From NCBI RefSeq assembly GCF_004353525.1, contig NZ_CP085524.1:248001-312000 (forward strand): a stretch of DNA of 64,000 nt, written 5' to 3'. Below, piece after piece: positions 48,692 through 57,025 of this stretch. The notes beneath the pieces are model-generated. The model was not told the DNA's origin. It saw only the letters and a program-made list of their open reading frames with translations, and made no database searches. The position numbers were made by a program, and so were the translations under genes. How positions within the stretch are numbered: position 1 is the stretch's first letter; every line of letters begins with the position of its first letter. This stretch comes from Zhaonella formicivorans. GTDB lineage: Bacteria; Bacillota; DUOV01; Zhaonellaceae.

Positions 48692-49049
48692 CCCGTGCTA
48701 ACCACCTCTCTTTAGGGCAACTAAGTCCTGACCCGTGCTGTAAATCCTCCAGCGATACTTCACGGGCTTTTTCATTCCTGACAATGGCTGCCACGTCAGC
48801 AGCAGTTAAACCAGGCACGGCGGATATAGTTTTAATGATTCCGGTTTCATCCCGCAGAATTCTTTCCGGATCTATTCCGTAAACATCCATCTGCAAAGAG
48901 TCACCGGTTACGCCGATAAGCCGAACGGGGCTGCCCAAGAATTGGGTAAGAGCTGCTTCCACGTCCTGTGGTTTAAGGCCCTTGACCTCGATACCGGTTA
49001 TTTTAACAATTGTTTTGTCTACAAAGGCAACAATCCGGTTATTTGCCAT
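48657..49049 (-). CDS. Conserved hypothetical protein of the LarA-MoCF operon
   Basis: About 130 residues, not recognised. N-terminal beta-rich part (NNRIVAFVDKTIVKITGIEV) and a helical centre (DVEAALTQFLGSPVRLIGV); a single late cysteine (LSCPKERW). Start: ATG at 49049, five bases after GGTGG; an ATG at 49061 is possible. Lies between the 340-residue gene and the first MoCF gene with no gaps. Confidence 0.68.
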   Translation of the reverse strand: MANNRIVAFVDKTIVKITGIEVKGLKPQDVEAALTQFLGSPVRLIGVTGDSLQMDVYGIDPERILRDETGIIKTISAVPGLTAADVAAIVRNEKAREVSLEDLQHGSGLSCPKERWLARDAKESSNNSHR

Positions 49050-49065
49050 ATATACCACCATTTAA

Positions 49066-50088
49066 TTACAGTTTTATAGATATTTTTTCAACAATTTCAC
49101 TGGCGGCTACCCTTTGAGGGTTAACCACTCCGGGTATGATCTGGTCAGCTTTTGCTATTACCTCCTCTCTGGTAAGGAGGGTATTTTTCGCGGTTAGTGC
49201 TGTCAAGTCAATCCCGACACTTTCTAACTCTATCCGGGCCTCAGGAGTGATGTTGTCAAAAGCAATTTCAGTTCCTAAGGCGCTGGCTACAGCTAAAACA
49301 GCGGGGGAACAGCCCAAATGCAAACCGGGGACCATACCGGCCTCCAAGGCCATAATGATGTACTTGGCCAGTACTTCTTTCGGAGCTACAATGCAGGGAA
49401 TATGGGCTTTTAAAGTCTTAGCGTACTCCCCTGATTTATGGGCAGTTTCTCCAGGATAGAAGGTAGGGAAGGGAAATACCCTGCCGAATTTCTCGGCCAC
49501 AGTCATGCCAATCCCTACCGACACAACTTCCCCAGTAATACCTAATAAGACATCTCCGTCATTCATTATTTGTAATTGACCAAGAATAGGTAATAGCATT
49601 TCTTCCATAGTAACCGCGTTCATGATTTCAGTGGCAGAATTATTGTTTATTGCCTTGCCCGTCATTACCGCGTTATGTACCGGAATGAGTTTTTTTGCCG
49701 GGTCAGGGCCCCGGAACAGTTTCCTGTGGGGATAATATTTAATTATTTGCTTTAGGTGAGGCTCTGTCTCCACCAGTTCAGGTGTAACCTCTATTTCTGC
49801 CATGTGTAAAACGCCAAACTCAAGATGGACTTTGCCTATATCCCCTGCAGCCATGGTTATTATAGCACCTTCAACGGCAATGCCGTCGGAAGTAGTGGTG
49901 ACAGCATTCATGTCAAAAATATTTATTGCTACGGGTCCGTTAATGTGTCTTGCTATAACTTCTATTGCTTCCAGCGTGTTAAGGCCGGAACTAACAACAT
50001 CATCTTTATTCACAAGAGCTATATGGATAGGGGCTCCGTGCTTGGCTCCGGTGCCTTGTTTAATAAATCTAAACAACAGTTTAGCCAC
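49066..50088 (-). CDS. Conserved hypothetical protein, 340 residues, of the LarA-MoCF operon
   Basis: Not recognised as a characterised family. Soluble, alpha/beta composition, with turn-rich segments (ITGEVVSVGIGMT, FPTFYPGETAHKSGEY) and two cysteines in the C-terminal half (HIPCIVAPKE and LHLGCSPAV). The size and conserved-looking Gly/His stretches (HGAPIHIALVNKDDV near residue 17) suggest an enzyme. Start: GTG at 50088 after AAAAGGAGG, 15 bases after the preceding gene. Confidence 0.72.
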   Translation of the reverse strand: MAKLLFRFIKQGTGAKHGAPIHIALVNKDDVVSSGLNTLEAIEVIARHINGPVAINIFDMNAVTTTSDGIAVEGAIITMAAGDIGKVHLEFGVLHMAEIEVTPELVETEPHLKQIIKYYPHRKLFRGPDPAKKLIPVHNAVMTGKAINNNSATEIMNAVTMEEMLLPILGQLQIMNDGDVLLGITGEVVSVGIGMTVAEKFGRVFPFPTFYPGETAHKSGEYAKTLKAHIPCIVAPKEVLAKYIIMALEAGMVPGLHLGCSPAVLAVASALGTEIAFDNITPEARIELESVGIDLTALTAKNTLLTREEVIAKADQIIPGVVNPQRVAASEIVEKISIKL

Positions 50089-50102
50089 AACGCAGCCTCC
50101 TT

Positions 50103-50483
50103 TTAATGCCCCCCGATTCTGGGGCGGCGGTCATCTACTTGCGAAAAACCTTCCAACTCAACTTCTTCAGTAGGGTGAATGATATTTATGACTTCCAAGA
50201 TAGCTTTTACAGGTGTTTTGTCTTTGGTATAGCCCTTGACGATAACGGTATGCATGGTTTCGGGCACCCTGGGCATAACTACCACTTCGACTTTGTCCAC
50301 CTCTTTCAGGGCGGCTAATTCTTCAACAGCATGTTCGATGCGCCCGGTGCGGAGAGACTGCATCTTGGCAGCATTTAAGTTTTCCAGACCCTTGATTTCC
50401 AGCTTTTTATTGGGTGACTCCTTGACTACTGCTCCTTGCATTTTTAATTTAAATTCAGGCAGACTGGTGTGCATTAATCTCAT
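50103..50483 (-). CDS. Conserved hypothetical protein, 126 residues, of the LarA-MoCF operon
   Basis: Not recognised. Begins MRLMHTSLPEFKLK and has alternating beta/alpha segments; no cysteine, no membrane helix. Start: ATG at 50483 after GAGGAGGAAAG, overlapping the LarA-like stop (ATGA). May be a small partner subunit of the LarA-like protein, judging only by coupling. Confidence 0.7.
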   Translation of the reverse strand: MRLMHTSLPEFKLKMQGAVVKESPNKKLEIKGLENLNAAKMQSLRTGRIEHAVEELAALKEVDKVEVVVMPRVPETMHTVIVKGYTKDKTPVKAILEVINIIHPTEEVELEGFSQVDDRRPRIGGH

Positions 50484-51730
50484 GATCTTTCCTCCTCGTA
50501 AATCCAATCGCCGGACGCATTAAAAGTCATAGGCACTAGTTGCCCCACAATCTCCAAAGAGGGATTTTGGGTTGCTGCCGGTAGTAAAGCTTCAGAAATA
50601 TACATCTCCTCCAAGTGCAAGGTGTTCTTAATTCTCACCAACCTGGCCTGGCCTGGGGGAGTGGGGCCAATAGTTTTAAGGGCTGTGGCTACTGCTTCGC
50701 GGTCATTTTCCAAAGTAACCGGTATTTTTCCCCGTTCCAGGTAGCCGGTGGGGATTAAATTGGCAAACATGGCCTGAAAATCTATTTTCTCTACCAATTT
50801 TTTTGTGGTAAGGTCTGCTAAACCAATCCCCAGGGCATTGCCGTAGGAATCGTGAGCTAAGTCCAAAGCTACTATTCTTTTTATTTTTGGGGAGGCTGGT
50901 TCGGGTTCACCGGGTACCATTATCCGTCCAATCACGTTGGTATCCATACCTGTGCCACTGAAGAATTTGCCAATCTGGTCAACAACTAATACATCAAGCT
51001 CATTAAAAGGCAGTTTGGCCATGAGTTGTTTGGCTCTAAGCAGCAGCGTTTTTTCTTTTTCCAGCATTTCATCCGGCAACACAGCAACTAATTCTGCTGT
51101 TTCTTCCCTGGCGTTTTCTAAGATAGCAATGCCGAAGAGTATTTTTCCTGATTGCAAGATGACTTGGGCAGCCTCAGGAATCGTTTCCCGCAGGCCGTGG
51201 GTATGCATTAAGGTACAGCCTTTGTGTTTTCCCAATCCCACAGTCATCTGTTTCAGCAAGCCGCTTTCCCAGTCGCCTTTGAAATCGGTATGGGCTTTGA
51301 TGCGGTTGATTAACACTATGCCATCGGCCTGAGAAGCTTCCCGGTCCAAGTGGACAGGTACTCCTTGAGGAGTATGTCCCGCTATGACTGTTTCCATAGA
51401 CGATACTATGGGATGACCTATTGATTCTTCAGTAATTCCCAGGGTTGCCAAAACTTTTTTTTGGCCGTCGGCAGTTGCGCCTCCATGACTTCCCATTGCG
51501 GGTATAATAAAGGGATAGGCCTGGGCAGCTGAAAGTGTTGCACAGAGGGCTTTAACCATGAGGGCAATATTGGCGATGCCTCTGCTGCCTACAGCTATTG
51601 CAATTTTCATGCCGGGAGTGACCCGCTGCTCGATAAGCGGCCTTGAGATTTTTGCCAGTTCAGTGGCCACATCGCCGATTACCGGTCCGGAAAATTTTTG
51701 TCTTATTTTAACTATTTTTGGAAATTCCAC
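50480..51730 (-). CDS. LarA-like (DUF2088) protein, possible nickel-pincer cofactor isomerase
   Basis: About 416 residues similar to the lactate racemase LarA/DUF2088 family. Segments in order: AIAVGSRGIANI (about 45), AMGSHGGATADGQ with His82, NRIKAHTDFKGDWESGLLK with His147 and Lys160, and a His-rich KHKGCTLMHTHG (169-178). LarA holds its nickel-pincer nucleotide by a Lys and several His residues in comparable positions, so a cofactor-dependent racemase or epimerase is plausible, though larB, larC and larE are not in the window. Start: GTG at 51730, five bases after AAGAAGGTG. Codons further upstream encode remnants of an unrelated sigma-54 activator. Confidence 0.82.
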   Translation of the reverse strand: MEFPKIVKIRQKFSGPVIGDVATELAKISRPLIEQRVTPGMKIAIAVGSRGIANIALMVKALCATLSAAQAYPFIIPAMGSHGGATADGQKKVLATLGITEESIGHPIVSSMETVIAGHTPQGVPVHLDREASQADGIVLINRIKAHTDFKGDWESGLLKQMTVGLGKHKGCTLMHTHGLRETIPEAAQVILQSGKILFGIAILENAREETAELVAVLPDEMLEKEKTLLLRAKQLMAKLPFNELDVLVVDQIGKFFSGTGMDTNVIGRIMVPGEPEPASPKIKRIVALDLAHDSYGNALGIGLADLTTKKLVEKIDFQAMFANLIPTGYLERGKIPVTLENDREAVATALKTIGPTPPGQARLVRIKNTLHLEEMYISEALLPAATQNPSLEIVGQLVPMTFNASGDWIYEEERS

Positions 51731-51943
51731 GTTGACACCTTCTTCTTGATGAAAATCTTTTAATCTTTCACGCAGGGGAGGCACTTCCAGGGAAACAACT
51801 GTTAATCTATAATACAAATCGTTTCTCAATTGATTTTTTTGGCGATGGCTTCGCTTGGATCTATATTTATGGCACTTATAATTCGCGGGTTGACTGGAAT
51901 ATCCCTGCTGCCTCCGACCCTGCGAACGGCTGTCTGGGAGAAA
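51731..51943 (-). pseudogene. Remnant of a sigma-54 activator AAA+ domain
   Basis: On the minus strand one frame reads TAVRRVGGSRDIPVNPR, IISAINIDPSEA, IAKKIN and stop. The next frame continues RNDLYYRLTVVSLEVPPLRERLKDF. Together these match a continuous segment of enhancer-binding proteins (the VRRVGG, RIIAATN, R-x-DLYYRL and PPLRER blocks), with a one-base frameshift near 51820. The rest of the gene, including Walker A and GAFTGA, is gone. Confidence 0.85.
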
Positions 51944-52279
51944 AATATAACTTTAATGGTTGTTGTTTTCTGAAAATCGACATGATACGATACTCCCTAC
52001 AAATGTTTGTTCGTGGCTATTCCGCTTTGTCCGGGGGATGTTCTTTTAAGGATTGCAGCAAAAATTTAAACACAGAATACAGAATAAAGAATTATAATAG
52101 TAAAGAGGGCGTAACGAAACTTAAAGTAAGTTACGCTTCTTCGATTTGCGCATAGCGATTTTTACATAACAACGCTCCTTTTTTAGTAGGTTGGGTGCTG
52201 CCTACACCTTCACACAATAGGTTGATGTTGTTGACTTTTTAACTGTAGGTCGTTATAATGGACTATGCAGTTATTTTTC
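51944..52279. other. Non-coding gap before tRNA-Pro
   Basis: No gene seen. It contains a hairpin GCGTAAC...GTTACGC at 52109-52136 without a T run and must hold the promoters of the tRNA and of the LarA-type operon; no clear boxes for the latter. Confidence 0.5.
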
Positions 52280-52356
52280 CGGGATGTGGCTCAGCTTGGT
52301 AGAGCGCACGGTTCGGGACCGTGAGGTCGCAGGTTCAAATCCTGTCATCCCGACCA
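52280..52356 (+). tRNA. tRNA-Pro (anticodon CGG)
   Basis: Full cloverleaf: acceptor CGGGATG / CATCCCG, D arm GCTCAGCTTGGTAGAGC, anticodon stem CACGG / CCGTG with loop TTCGGGA (anticodon CGG, reading CCG), T arm GCAGG-TTCAAAT-CCTGT, and an encoded CCA at 52354-52356. Confidence 0.97.
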
Positions 52357-52861
52357 TTTACATTTCAAGGATTATTATCCTTGATTTTTTTTTGCTCAAA
52401 AATGGCTATTTACCTGAACTGAGTAACAGGTGCCTAGTCAGAATACCGTTTTTACTCCTCCGGCAATGTCAAAAGCCTAAGACATTTAGTGGAGGAATAA
52501 TTATCAGTTCCTTTGAGTATAGTATGGTATGATTATAGAGGCAACCATGGGGCGTTTGGATCCCTAGGCGTTTATTACCATCACGAAAAAAATGTTTTTT
52601 AACCCCGGTAGTGTTGCTATTGGGGTTTGTTTATGTTTGTTGCTGGCAATACTTAGCGGGCATAATTTCCATAACCGACATAATAAGGAAGGAAATTTCC
52701 GAAAAATGCAGAAAGAGGAAATATATATCATATGTTCTAGAGGGATTTCACATCACCGGAACGAGTAGCAAAAATGAAACAGATTCCGACCGACGATAGG
52801 ATGCTACGATATATTCAGGAACTACTGAAAGAATGAGTATTTACAAGTTATTATACTAAGC
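52357..52861. other. Degraded accessory sequence downstream of tRNA-Pro
   Basis: No intact gene. Short frames (for example MKQIPTDDRMLRYIQELLKE ending at 52835) look like shredded coding sequence. AT-rich and unlike the flanking core genes. Confidence 0.5.
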
Positions 52862-53149
52862 TTGTTTTCGAGGATTAAGGATTTAAATAATATTGATATT
52901 CTCATTCAATGTTTTGATAAAGTTGAATCTATTGCAAAACGTAAGATAGTAATGGCCGCAATTGAAGCCAAAGCATCAGCTTGGTTGCGAACATTCAAAG
53001 ATAATTATGCGGCTCTAGACCCTTGGTTAAAACGCTCAATTATTTATTCCGCCAAAACTTTTCCGAATGATGAAAAGAAATTTTGGCTCAAATTCGTTAA
53101 AAAGGGAGCTAACGATTTAGAAAAAATAATTATTGATAGTATAAAATAG
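52862..53149 (+). pseudogene. C-terminal fragment of an unidentified protein
   Basis: A 95-codon frame without a credible ribosome site, LQCFDKVESIAKRK-like helical start and a WLRTFKDNY, DPWLKRSIIYSAKTFPNDEKKFW pattern. It loosely recalls the C-terminal region of some non-mobile bacterial reverse transcriptases, but that is memory of a pattern, not a proven match. Probably what is left of a larger accessory gene. Confidence 0.4.
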
Positions 53150-53359
53150 ATAACGCCGCGCGCCAGTTTCGCTCCTGCTAAGATACATCAAGAGCCCGAG
53201 TTTCATCTTAAGGCTTAGCGGTGTCGGCAATCCAAAACGTTATATGAAGATAGTGTTAACTAACTTATGAAAAATGCAGTTTAAGGAGTATATGGGACAG
53301 ACTAAACCCAAAATGTCACCTGAAAAACGAGATAGCCCAGAAGAACAGTAAAACAAAAC
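53150..53359. other. Non-coding stretch with an imperfect palindrome
   Basis: Between 53148 and 53245 short complementary segments (ATAACG...CGTTAT, GCTAAG...CTTAGC, AAGAT...ATCTT) could fold into an imperfect hairpin. No gene. Confidence 0.45.
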
Positions 53360-53484
53360 ACCTCCAACCTCTATGAAGAGCATAACAATGCGGATTCAAA
53401 GCCTGTCAAGAGGTCATTGCCTTCGAAGAAAGGCATTTGACAGTCTTTGAACCGCATGTTTAAGGGCAGATAAGAGGTTGAAGG
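53360..53484. repeat. Long imperfect hairpin element next to the transposase gene
   Basis: Nested inverted repeats over about 125 bases: outer arms CCTCCAACCTCT / AGAGGTTGAAGG (11 of 12), middle arms ATGCGGATTCAAAG / CTTTGAACCGCAT (one mismatch), then CTGTCAA / TTGACAG, and a small TGCCTT / AAAGGCA stem at the tip. Could be a MITE, a subterminal IS structure or a structured RNA. Confidence 0.75.
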
Positions 53485-53506
53485 ATTAAGGGTGCTACCG
53501 CCTGTT

Positions 53507-54943
53507 CTATGGTGTTTGCTGTGACAGGATAAGCTGCTGTGATAATTCAATAAGCTTCTGCCATTTAGCAGGCATGTTTGGGATAGACTCAAGTTCCGGA
53601 ATAGAGTTTAGTGGCTGCCAGTAAGTATAGGAGTGTGGGCGCAGGAAGTTGTAATAGGCTACAAAAAGTGACACATGGGTATTTGAGCCTTCCCCACTAC
53701 CATAGCCGTTTGTCACCTGATAGGAGAATTTAAAGGTCCTGTTAAGGCGTTCAATAATTTGCTTAAGCCAGCGATATTCTTCCGAAACAGGATCATCATT
53801 GGTGAGTCCGAATACCTGCGTAAGGTTAAAATCCATGTCTTTAAGCATGAACTGCTGCTGTGCAAGCTTGTAGGCAGAGTAGCCATCAGCAACAAACTTT
53901 AGGGCTTGAGCGGGGAAATCTTTAAACTTAGCAAAAGCCATACGCATAGCCAGGATACAAGGACCTACATCCCTTGTATCAGATACACAATAGCCCAAGA
54001 TAGATTTTTTGAGTGCATCCATAATAAACCAGACATAATGCTTGATGCCTCTGACCTTAACGTAGGTTTCATCAGCAGCCAGGTAGTTTGTGGGTTTGTA
54101 ATCAAAATTATCAACGTAAGGTTTAACCAAAGCGGCAGCAGTTTTGGCATATTTACTGACCATAACATGAGAGATTTTAACGCCGTGGATCTCCCAAAGG
54201 GCCCTGGAAGTAGCCCGTGTGGACAGCCCAAGGTTTACAAGATAGGTCAGGCAAAGACCAAGAATGTGAGGAGAAAAGTGACGAAAAGTAAAATTGACTG
54301 ATCCTTTAGGCATACTGTTTAAATCGACCTTAAAAAAGTCGACAGTGAACTCGCGGTAGATGTAGTGTAGCTTAAATTTATGCTTATCTTTCTTGTATTC
54401 TTCCAGGTCTTCCGGAGAAAGGTTTTTAAGGGACTGAAGATAAAAAGGACATTTCTTGTTCGTACACTTGTGGATATTAAATTGCTTGCGCTCCTTCTTT
54501 TTCTCAAGGATTCTGCCACAATAAGGGCAAGTAAGTGCACCGATTTTAAAGTCCTTCTTATCTTTGTTGAACCTTAGCCCGCAGACTTTGCATAAAAGCT
54601 GACCACGGCCTCCTGTATTGTCGTAGAGGTATGTATGAGGGGCGCCGCAACGGTGGCAAACAACATCGGGAGAAACAGGGTTTTTCCCACGGGACTTAAC
54701 AGGTTTAAGCTCTTTACCATGCTTAGACTTGTAATCGTTAAGCAGCTGCTTGTAGTCAAGTTTTTCAGGCTGTTTAATAATGGGGAGCCTGTCCACAGTA
54801 AGCTTACGATACTTCGGGCTGGTGATATCCTGTTTAGGAGTTTTTAAGGGAATATTTTTAACGATAAACAAAAGTAACTGGCGAATTTGTTTAAGTAAAA
54901 ATTGATTGTATAGTATCAAAAATGGTATAATTGAGTTCAACAA
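53507..54943 (-). CDS. DDE transposase with N-terminal zinc ribbons (IS element)
   Basis: About 478 residues. Two zinc-ribbon modules (CHRCGAPH...CKVCGLRF and CPYCGRIL...CTNKKCPFY) precede a DDE-type integrase-like core: Asp in YLAADETYVKV, Asp in FVADGYSAYK, Glu in IERLNRTFKFSY, as in the IS6/IS240-like domain. Start: TTG at 54943, seven bases after AAAGGAG. A longer frame reaches 54985. Inverted sequences GGTATAATTGAGT / ACTCAATTATACC flank the start region and include a TATAAT -10 box. It appears intact. Confidence 0.88.
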   Translation of the reverse strand: MLNSIIPFLILYNQFLLKQIRQLLLFIVKNIPLKTPKQDITSPKYRKLTVDRLPIIKQPEKLDYKQLLNDYKSKHGKELKPVKSRGKNPVSPDVVCHRCGAPHTYLYDNTGGRGQLLCKVCGLRFNKDKKDFKIGALTCPYCGRILEKKKERKQFNIHKCTNKKCPFYLQSLKNLSPEDLEEYKKDKHKFKLHYIYREFTVDFFKVDLNSMPKGSVNFTFRHFSPHILGLCLTYLVNLGLSTRATSRALWEIHGVKISHVMVSKYAKTAAALVKPYVDNFDYKPTNYLAADETYVKVRGIKHYVWFIMDALKKSILGYCVSDTRDVGPCILAMRMAFAKFKDFPAQALKFVADGYSAYKLAQQQFMLKDMDFNLTQVFGLTNDDPVSEEYRWLKQIIERLNRTFKFSYQVTNGYGSGEGSNTHVSLFVAYYNFLRPHSYTYWQPLNSIPELESIPNMPAKWQKLIELSQQLILSQQTP

Positions 54944-55144
54944 TAACACTCTCCTTTTGGTGGATTGTTGTTTTGAACGACTCAATTATACCAAAAACGG
55001 GGGTGTTATTGTTTTTTATTGTAAAAAAACTTGAAACCCCCGATATATAAGACTTTAGAATCTATTTTGGTGTAAATTAATTAACACTACGTATATGAAA
55101 TAGGGGGGCATTAAAATGAATTCTAGAAGGAAAGTGAGATTATC

Positions 55145-55777
55145 ATGAAGGTAAAGATGACTGCAATATTTTTAGTAATAATTATGTTTGTACTTAGTGG
55201 ATGTAGCACATATGCTTTTGACAAAGGAGAAAATGAAAACACTCAATTAAGAAATGATAATCTATTATCCGAAAATGACAGATTGAATAGCGAGCTTAAT
55301 AAATTAAAGAGCAAGATTATTGAGCTTGAAAGTAGAAATAATGAACTACAGAACCAACTAAACAAAATAAATAAAGAAAAAGAGGACATAGAGAAACGCA
55401 TGACATCGGCTCAAAGTAGGTTACTCTTTAGAGATGTTAAAGATGTTTTAAGTACATTTTCTATAATTCCAGAACCTGAAATAGAAAACGACTGGTGTTA
55501 CTTAGCCAGAGGAAATCTGCGCATAAGGTTGAACGGCTATACAAATGCGCAAACAGTTAAATTTATGATCATGTATCTTTATTCGGAGGGCGAGCCGTAT
55601 GTATTCTACATAGATAAAAATCCAAAAGATGGATGGCAATATGAAGGCAATTTGTTTAAAAGTAAAGAACAAGAAACTTTTAAATTTAATCAAGGATATT
55701 TATTATATGCGTCTGTTACAGACAAAGAAGGACACGAATTTATCACTGAAAAATTGCCGTTTTATTTCAGCAATTGA
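55145..55777 (+). CDS. Lipoprotein with coiled coil, unknown function
   Basis: 210 residues. A signal peptide with lipobox LSGC (Cys20) is followed by an Asn/Glu-rich coiled coil from about 33 to 90 (SENDRLNSELNKLKSKIIELE heptads) and a beta-rich C-terminal domain. AT-rich and polar, typical of accessory genes. Ribosome site GAAGGAAAGTGAG. Presumably a surface lipoprotein; no partner is evident. Confidence 0.8.
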   Translation: MKVKMTAIFLVIIMFVLSGCSTYAFDKGENENTQLRNDNLLSENDRLNSELNKLKSKIIELESRNNELQNQLNKINKEKEDIEKRMTSAQSRLLFRDVKDVLSTFSIIPEPEIENDWCYLARGNLRIRLNGYTNAQTVKFMIMYLYSEGEPYVFYIDKNPKDGWQYEGNLFKSKEQETFKFNQGYLLYASVTDKEGHEFITEKLPFYFSN

Positions 55778-55829
55778 CTGTTTGCTAAGCTAAAGCCAGA
55801 CCTATATTATTTGAGGAACATTAATTAGT

Positions 55830-56222
55830 ATGGCTTTCATACGAAGAGAAAGAACAGAAGGTTTCAAAGAAATTGACGAAGCAAATGAAATTGCTTTTGG
55901 AAGGAATAACGAAAGTAAACTAGTTATAAGGGAATCACGACTAAATACCGGGCCGTAATTGGAAGCAGGCGAGAGCAATCAAATTCCAGGTCAGATCATG
56001 CTTAGCAAGATCACTATAGAGAATGAAAAACAAAAACACATATTAATTGCTTTAGCTCCAGTAGCTGTAAAACCTGAATATCAAGGGAGATGTATTGGGT
56101 CACAGTTAATTCAAGAAGGATTAAAAGCGTGTAAGAACAAAGGGTGTATAACAGTAATTGTACTGGGCCACCCGGATTATTACACTATATCCAGCCCCGC
56201 TTTTATAGATACGCTTTTCTAG
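55830..56222 (+). pseudogene. Broken GNAT acetyltransferase
   Basis: The frame from ATG 55830 reads IRRERTEGFKEIDEANEIAFGRNNESKLV, a typical GNAT N-terminus, hits TAA at 55956-55958, and continues in the same frame with IMLSKITIEN, LAPVAVKPEYQGRCIGSQLI (acetyl-CoA site) and VIVLGHPDYY. It then ends early where family members continue with the C-terminal strand. The stop, an apparent short internal deletion and the missing tail make it non-functional. Confidence 0.85.
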
Positions 56223-56275
56223 GAGATAGGTTATAATAGTAAAAGTCATAAACACACACATTACGGGGTGAGAAA

Positions 56276-56959
56276 ATGTCAAAAATAATCGGGATCATGG
56301 GAGCAGGGCGTATGGGACAGGCTTTGGCGGTGCGGTTATCCGGTAAAGCTGAAATATTAGTGAACGATGTGGAACAGGAAAAGGCCCGAGAACTGGCTAA
56401 AGAGGTTGGGGGTCGTGCGGCTGAATTAGAAGAATTAAGTGCAGCTAGAATGGTTATTTTGGCTTTACCTACTTCAATTATGGCGAAAGCTACTGCAAAC
56501 CTAAAAGCTTTTATTCGACCGGGTACACTGCTTATAAATATTGCCACCAGCTGCCCGAAAGAAGTGATAATAGATGTTTTGGGGACCAAGGAGCAGGTTG
56601 TTTCTGTTAAATTTGTTGGTCATGCTAAGGAAATTTTGGCTGGAGAGAATCCTACCATAGTTATTGATGCTCCAAATGAAGCTCTGGCTTCCGAAGTTGC
56701 AGAATTATTTGGTTCTATGGGTAAAGTGGTTTTTGGCTCCGAAGAAATTGTGGCTAAATTGAATGTGCTTGGTGCCACAGAAGGTATCAGGGCAGCCTTA
56801 CGGATTAAGAATGAGATGGAAAAACTAGGCCTGCCTCAAGAATTATATCCCGCCGCTGTCCGGGGAGTGGCTGCCGGTACCATGAAAGCGTATGCCAGCG
56901 GTGATATGGGCCCTTTTGTACAGGAGCTGGTTAAGCAAATCTCTGCTGAAATGAGCTAG
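56276..56959 (+). CDS. NAD(P)-binding protein, ProC/F420-reductase-like
   Basis: 227 residues with an N-terminal dinucleotide fold (IIGIMGAGRMGQALAVRLS) and a helical C-terminal domain (LNVLGATEGIRAALRIKNEMEKLGL). It resembles pyrroline-5-carboxylate reductase and NADP:F420 oxidoreductase-like proteins, but it is shorter than ProC, and the ProC C-terminal signature is not clear. Function unresolved. Ribosome site ACGGGGTGAG. Confidence 0.82.
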   Translation: MSKIIGIMGAGRMGQALAVRLSGKAEILVNDVEQEKARELAKEVGGRAAELEELSAARMVILALPTSIMAKATANLKAFIRPGTLLINIATSCPKEVIIDVLGTKEQVVSVKFVGHAKEILAGENPTIVIDAPNEALASEVAELFGSMGKVVFGSEEIVAKLNVLGATEGIRAALRIKNEMEKLGLPQELYPAAVRGVAAGTMKAYASGDMGPFVQELVKQISAEMS

Positions 56960-57025
56960 TTTTAAATTTAGTCGTTAAATAACTGCACCTCTTTTCGGTA
57001 ATACTACCCAAGGGAGGTGTTATTT

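Larger units (their letters stand above)
53360..55070 (-). mobile_element. Insertion sequence, approximate limits
   Basis: One transposase gene with non-coding ends. Exact terminal inverted repeats and target duplication could not be fixed by eye; a CGGGGGT-type arm at about 55036-55042 may lie near the right end, and the hairpin at 53360-53484 near the left. Confidence 0.45.

Noticed and set aside
51730-51829. LarA protein with a sigma-54-activator N-terminal fusion
   Set aside because: The extra 33 codons are the tail of a frameshifted pseudogene, and a good ribosome site sets the start at 51730.
52109-52136. Terminator of an upstream gene
   Set aside because: The GCGTAAC/GTTACGC hairpin lacks a T run on either strand and no gene ends next to it.
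53148-53245. Integron attC-like site after the orphan frame
   Set aside because: ATAACG...CGTTAT arms are there, but the R' and R'' boxes do not fit RYYYAAC/GTTRRRY, and no integrase or second cassette is seen.
52280-55144. Complete integrative element at tRNA-Pro
   Set aside because: No integrase gene and no second copy of the tRNA 3' end could be found in the window.
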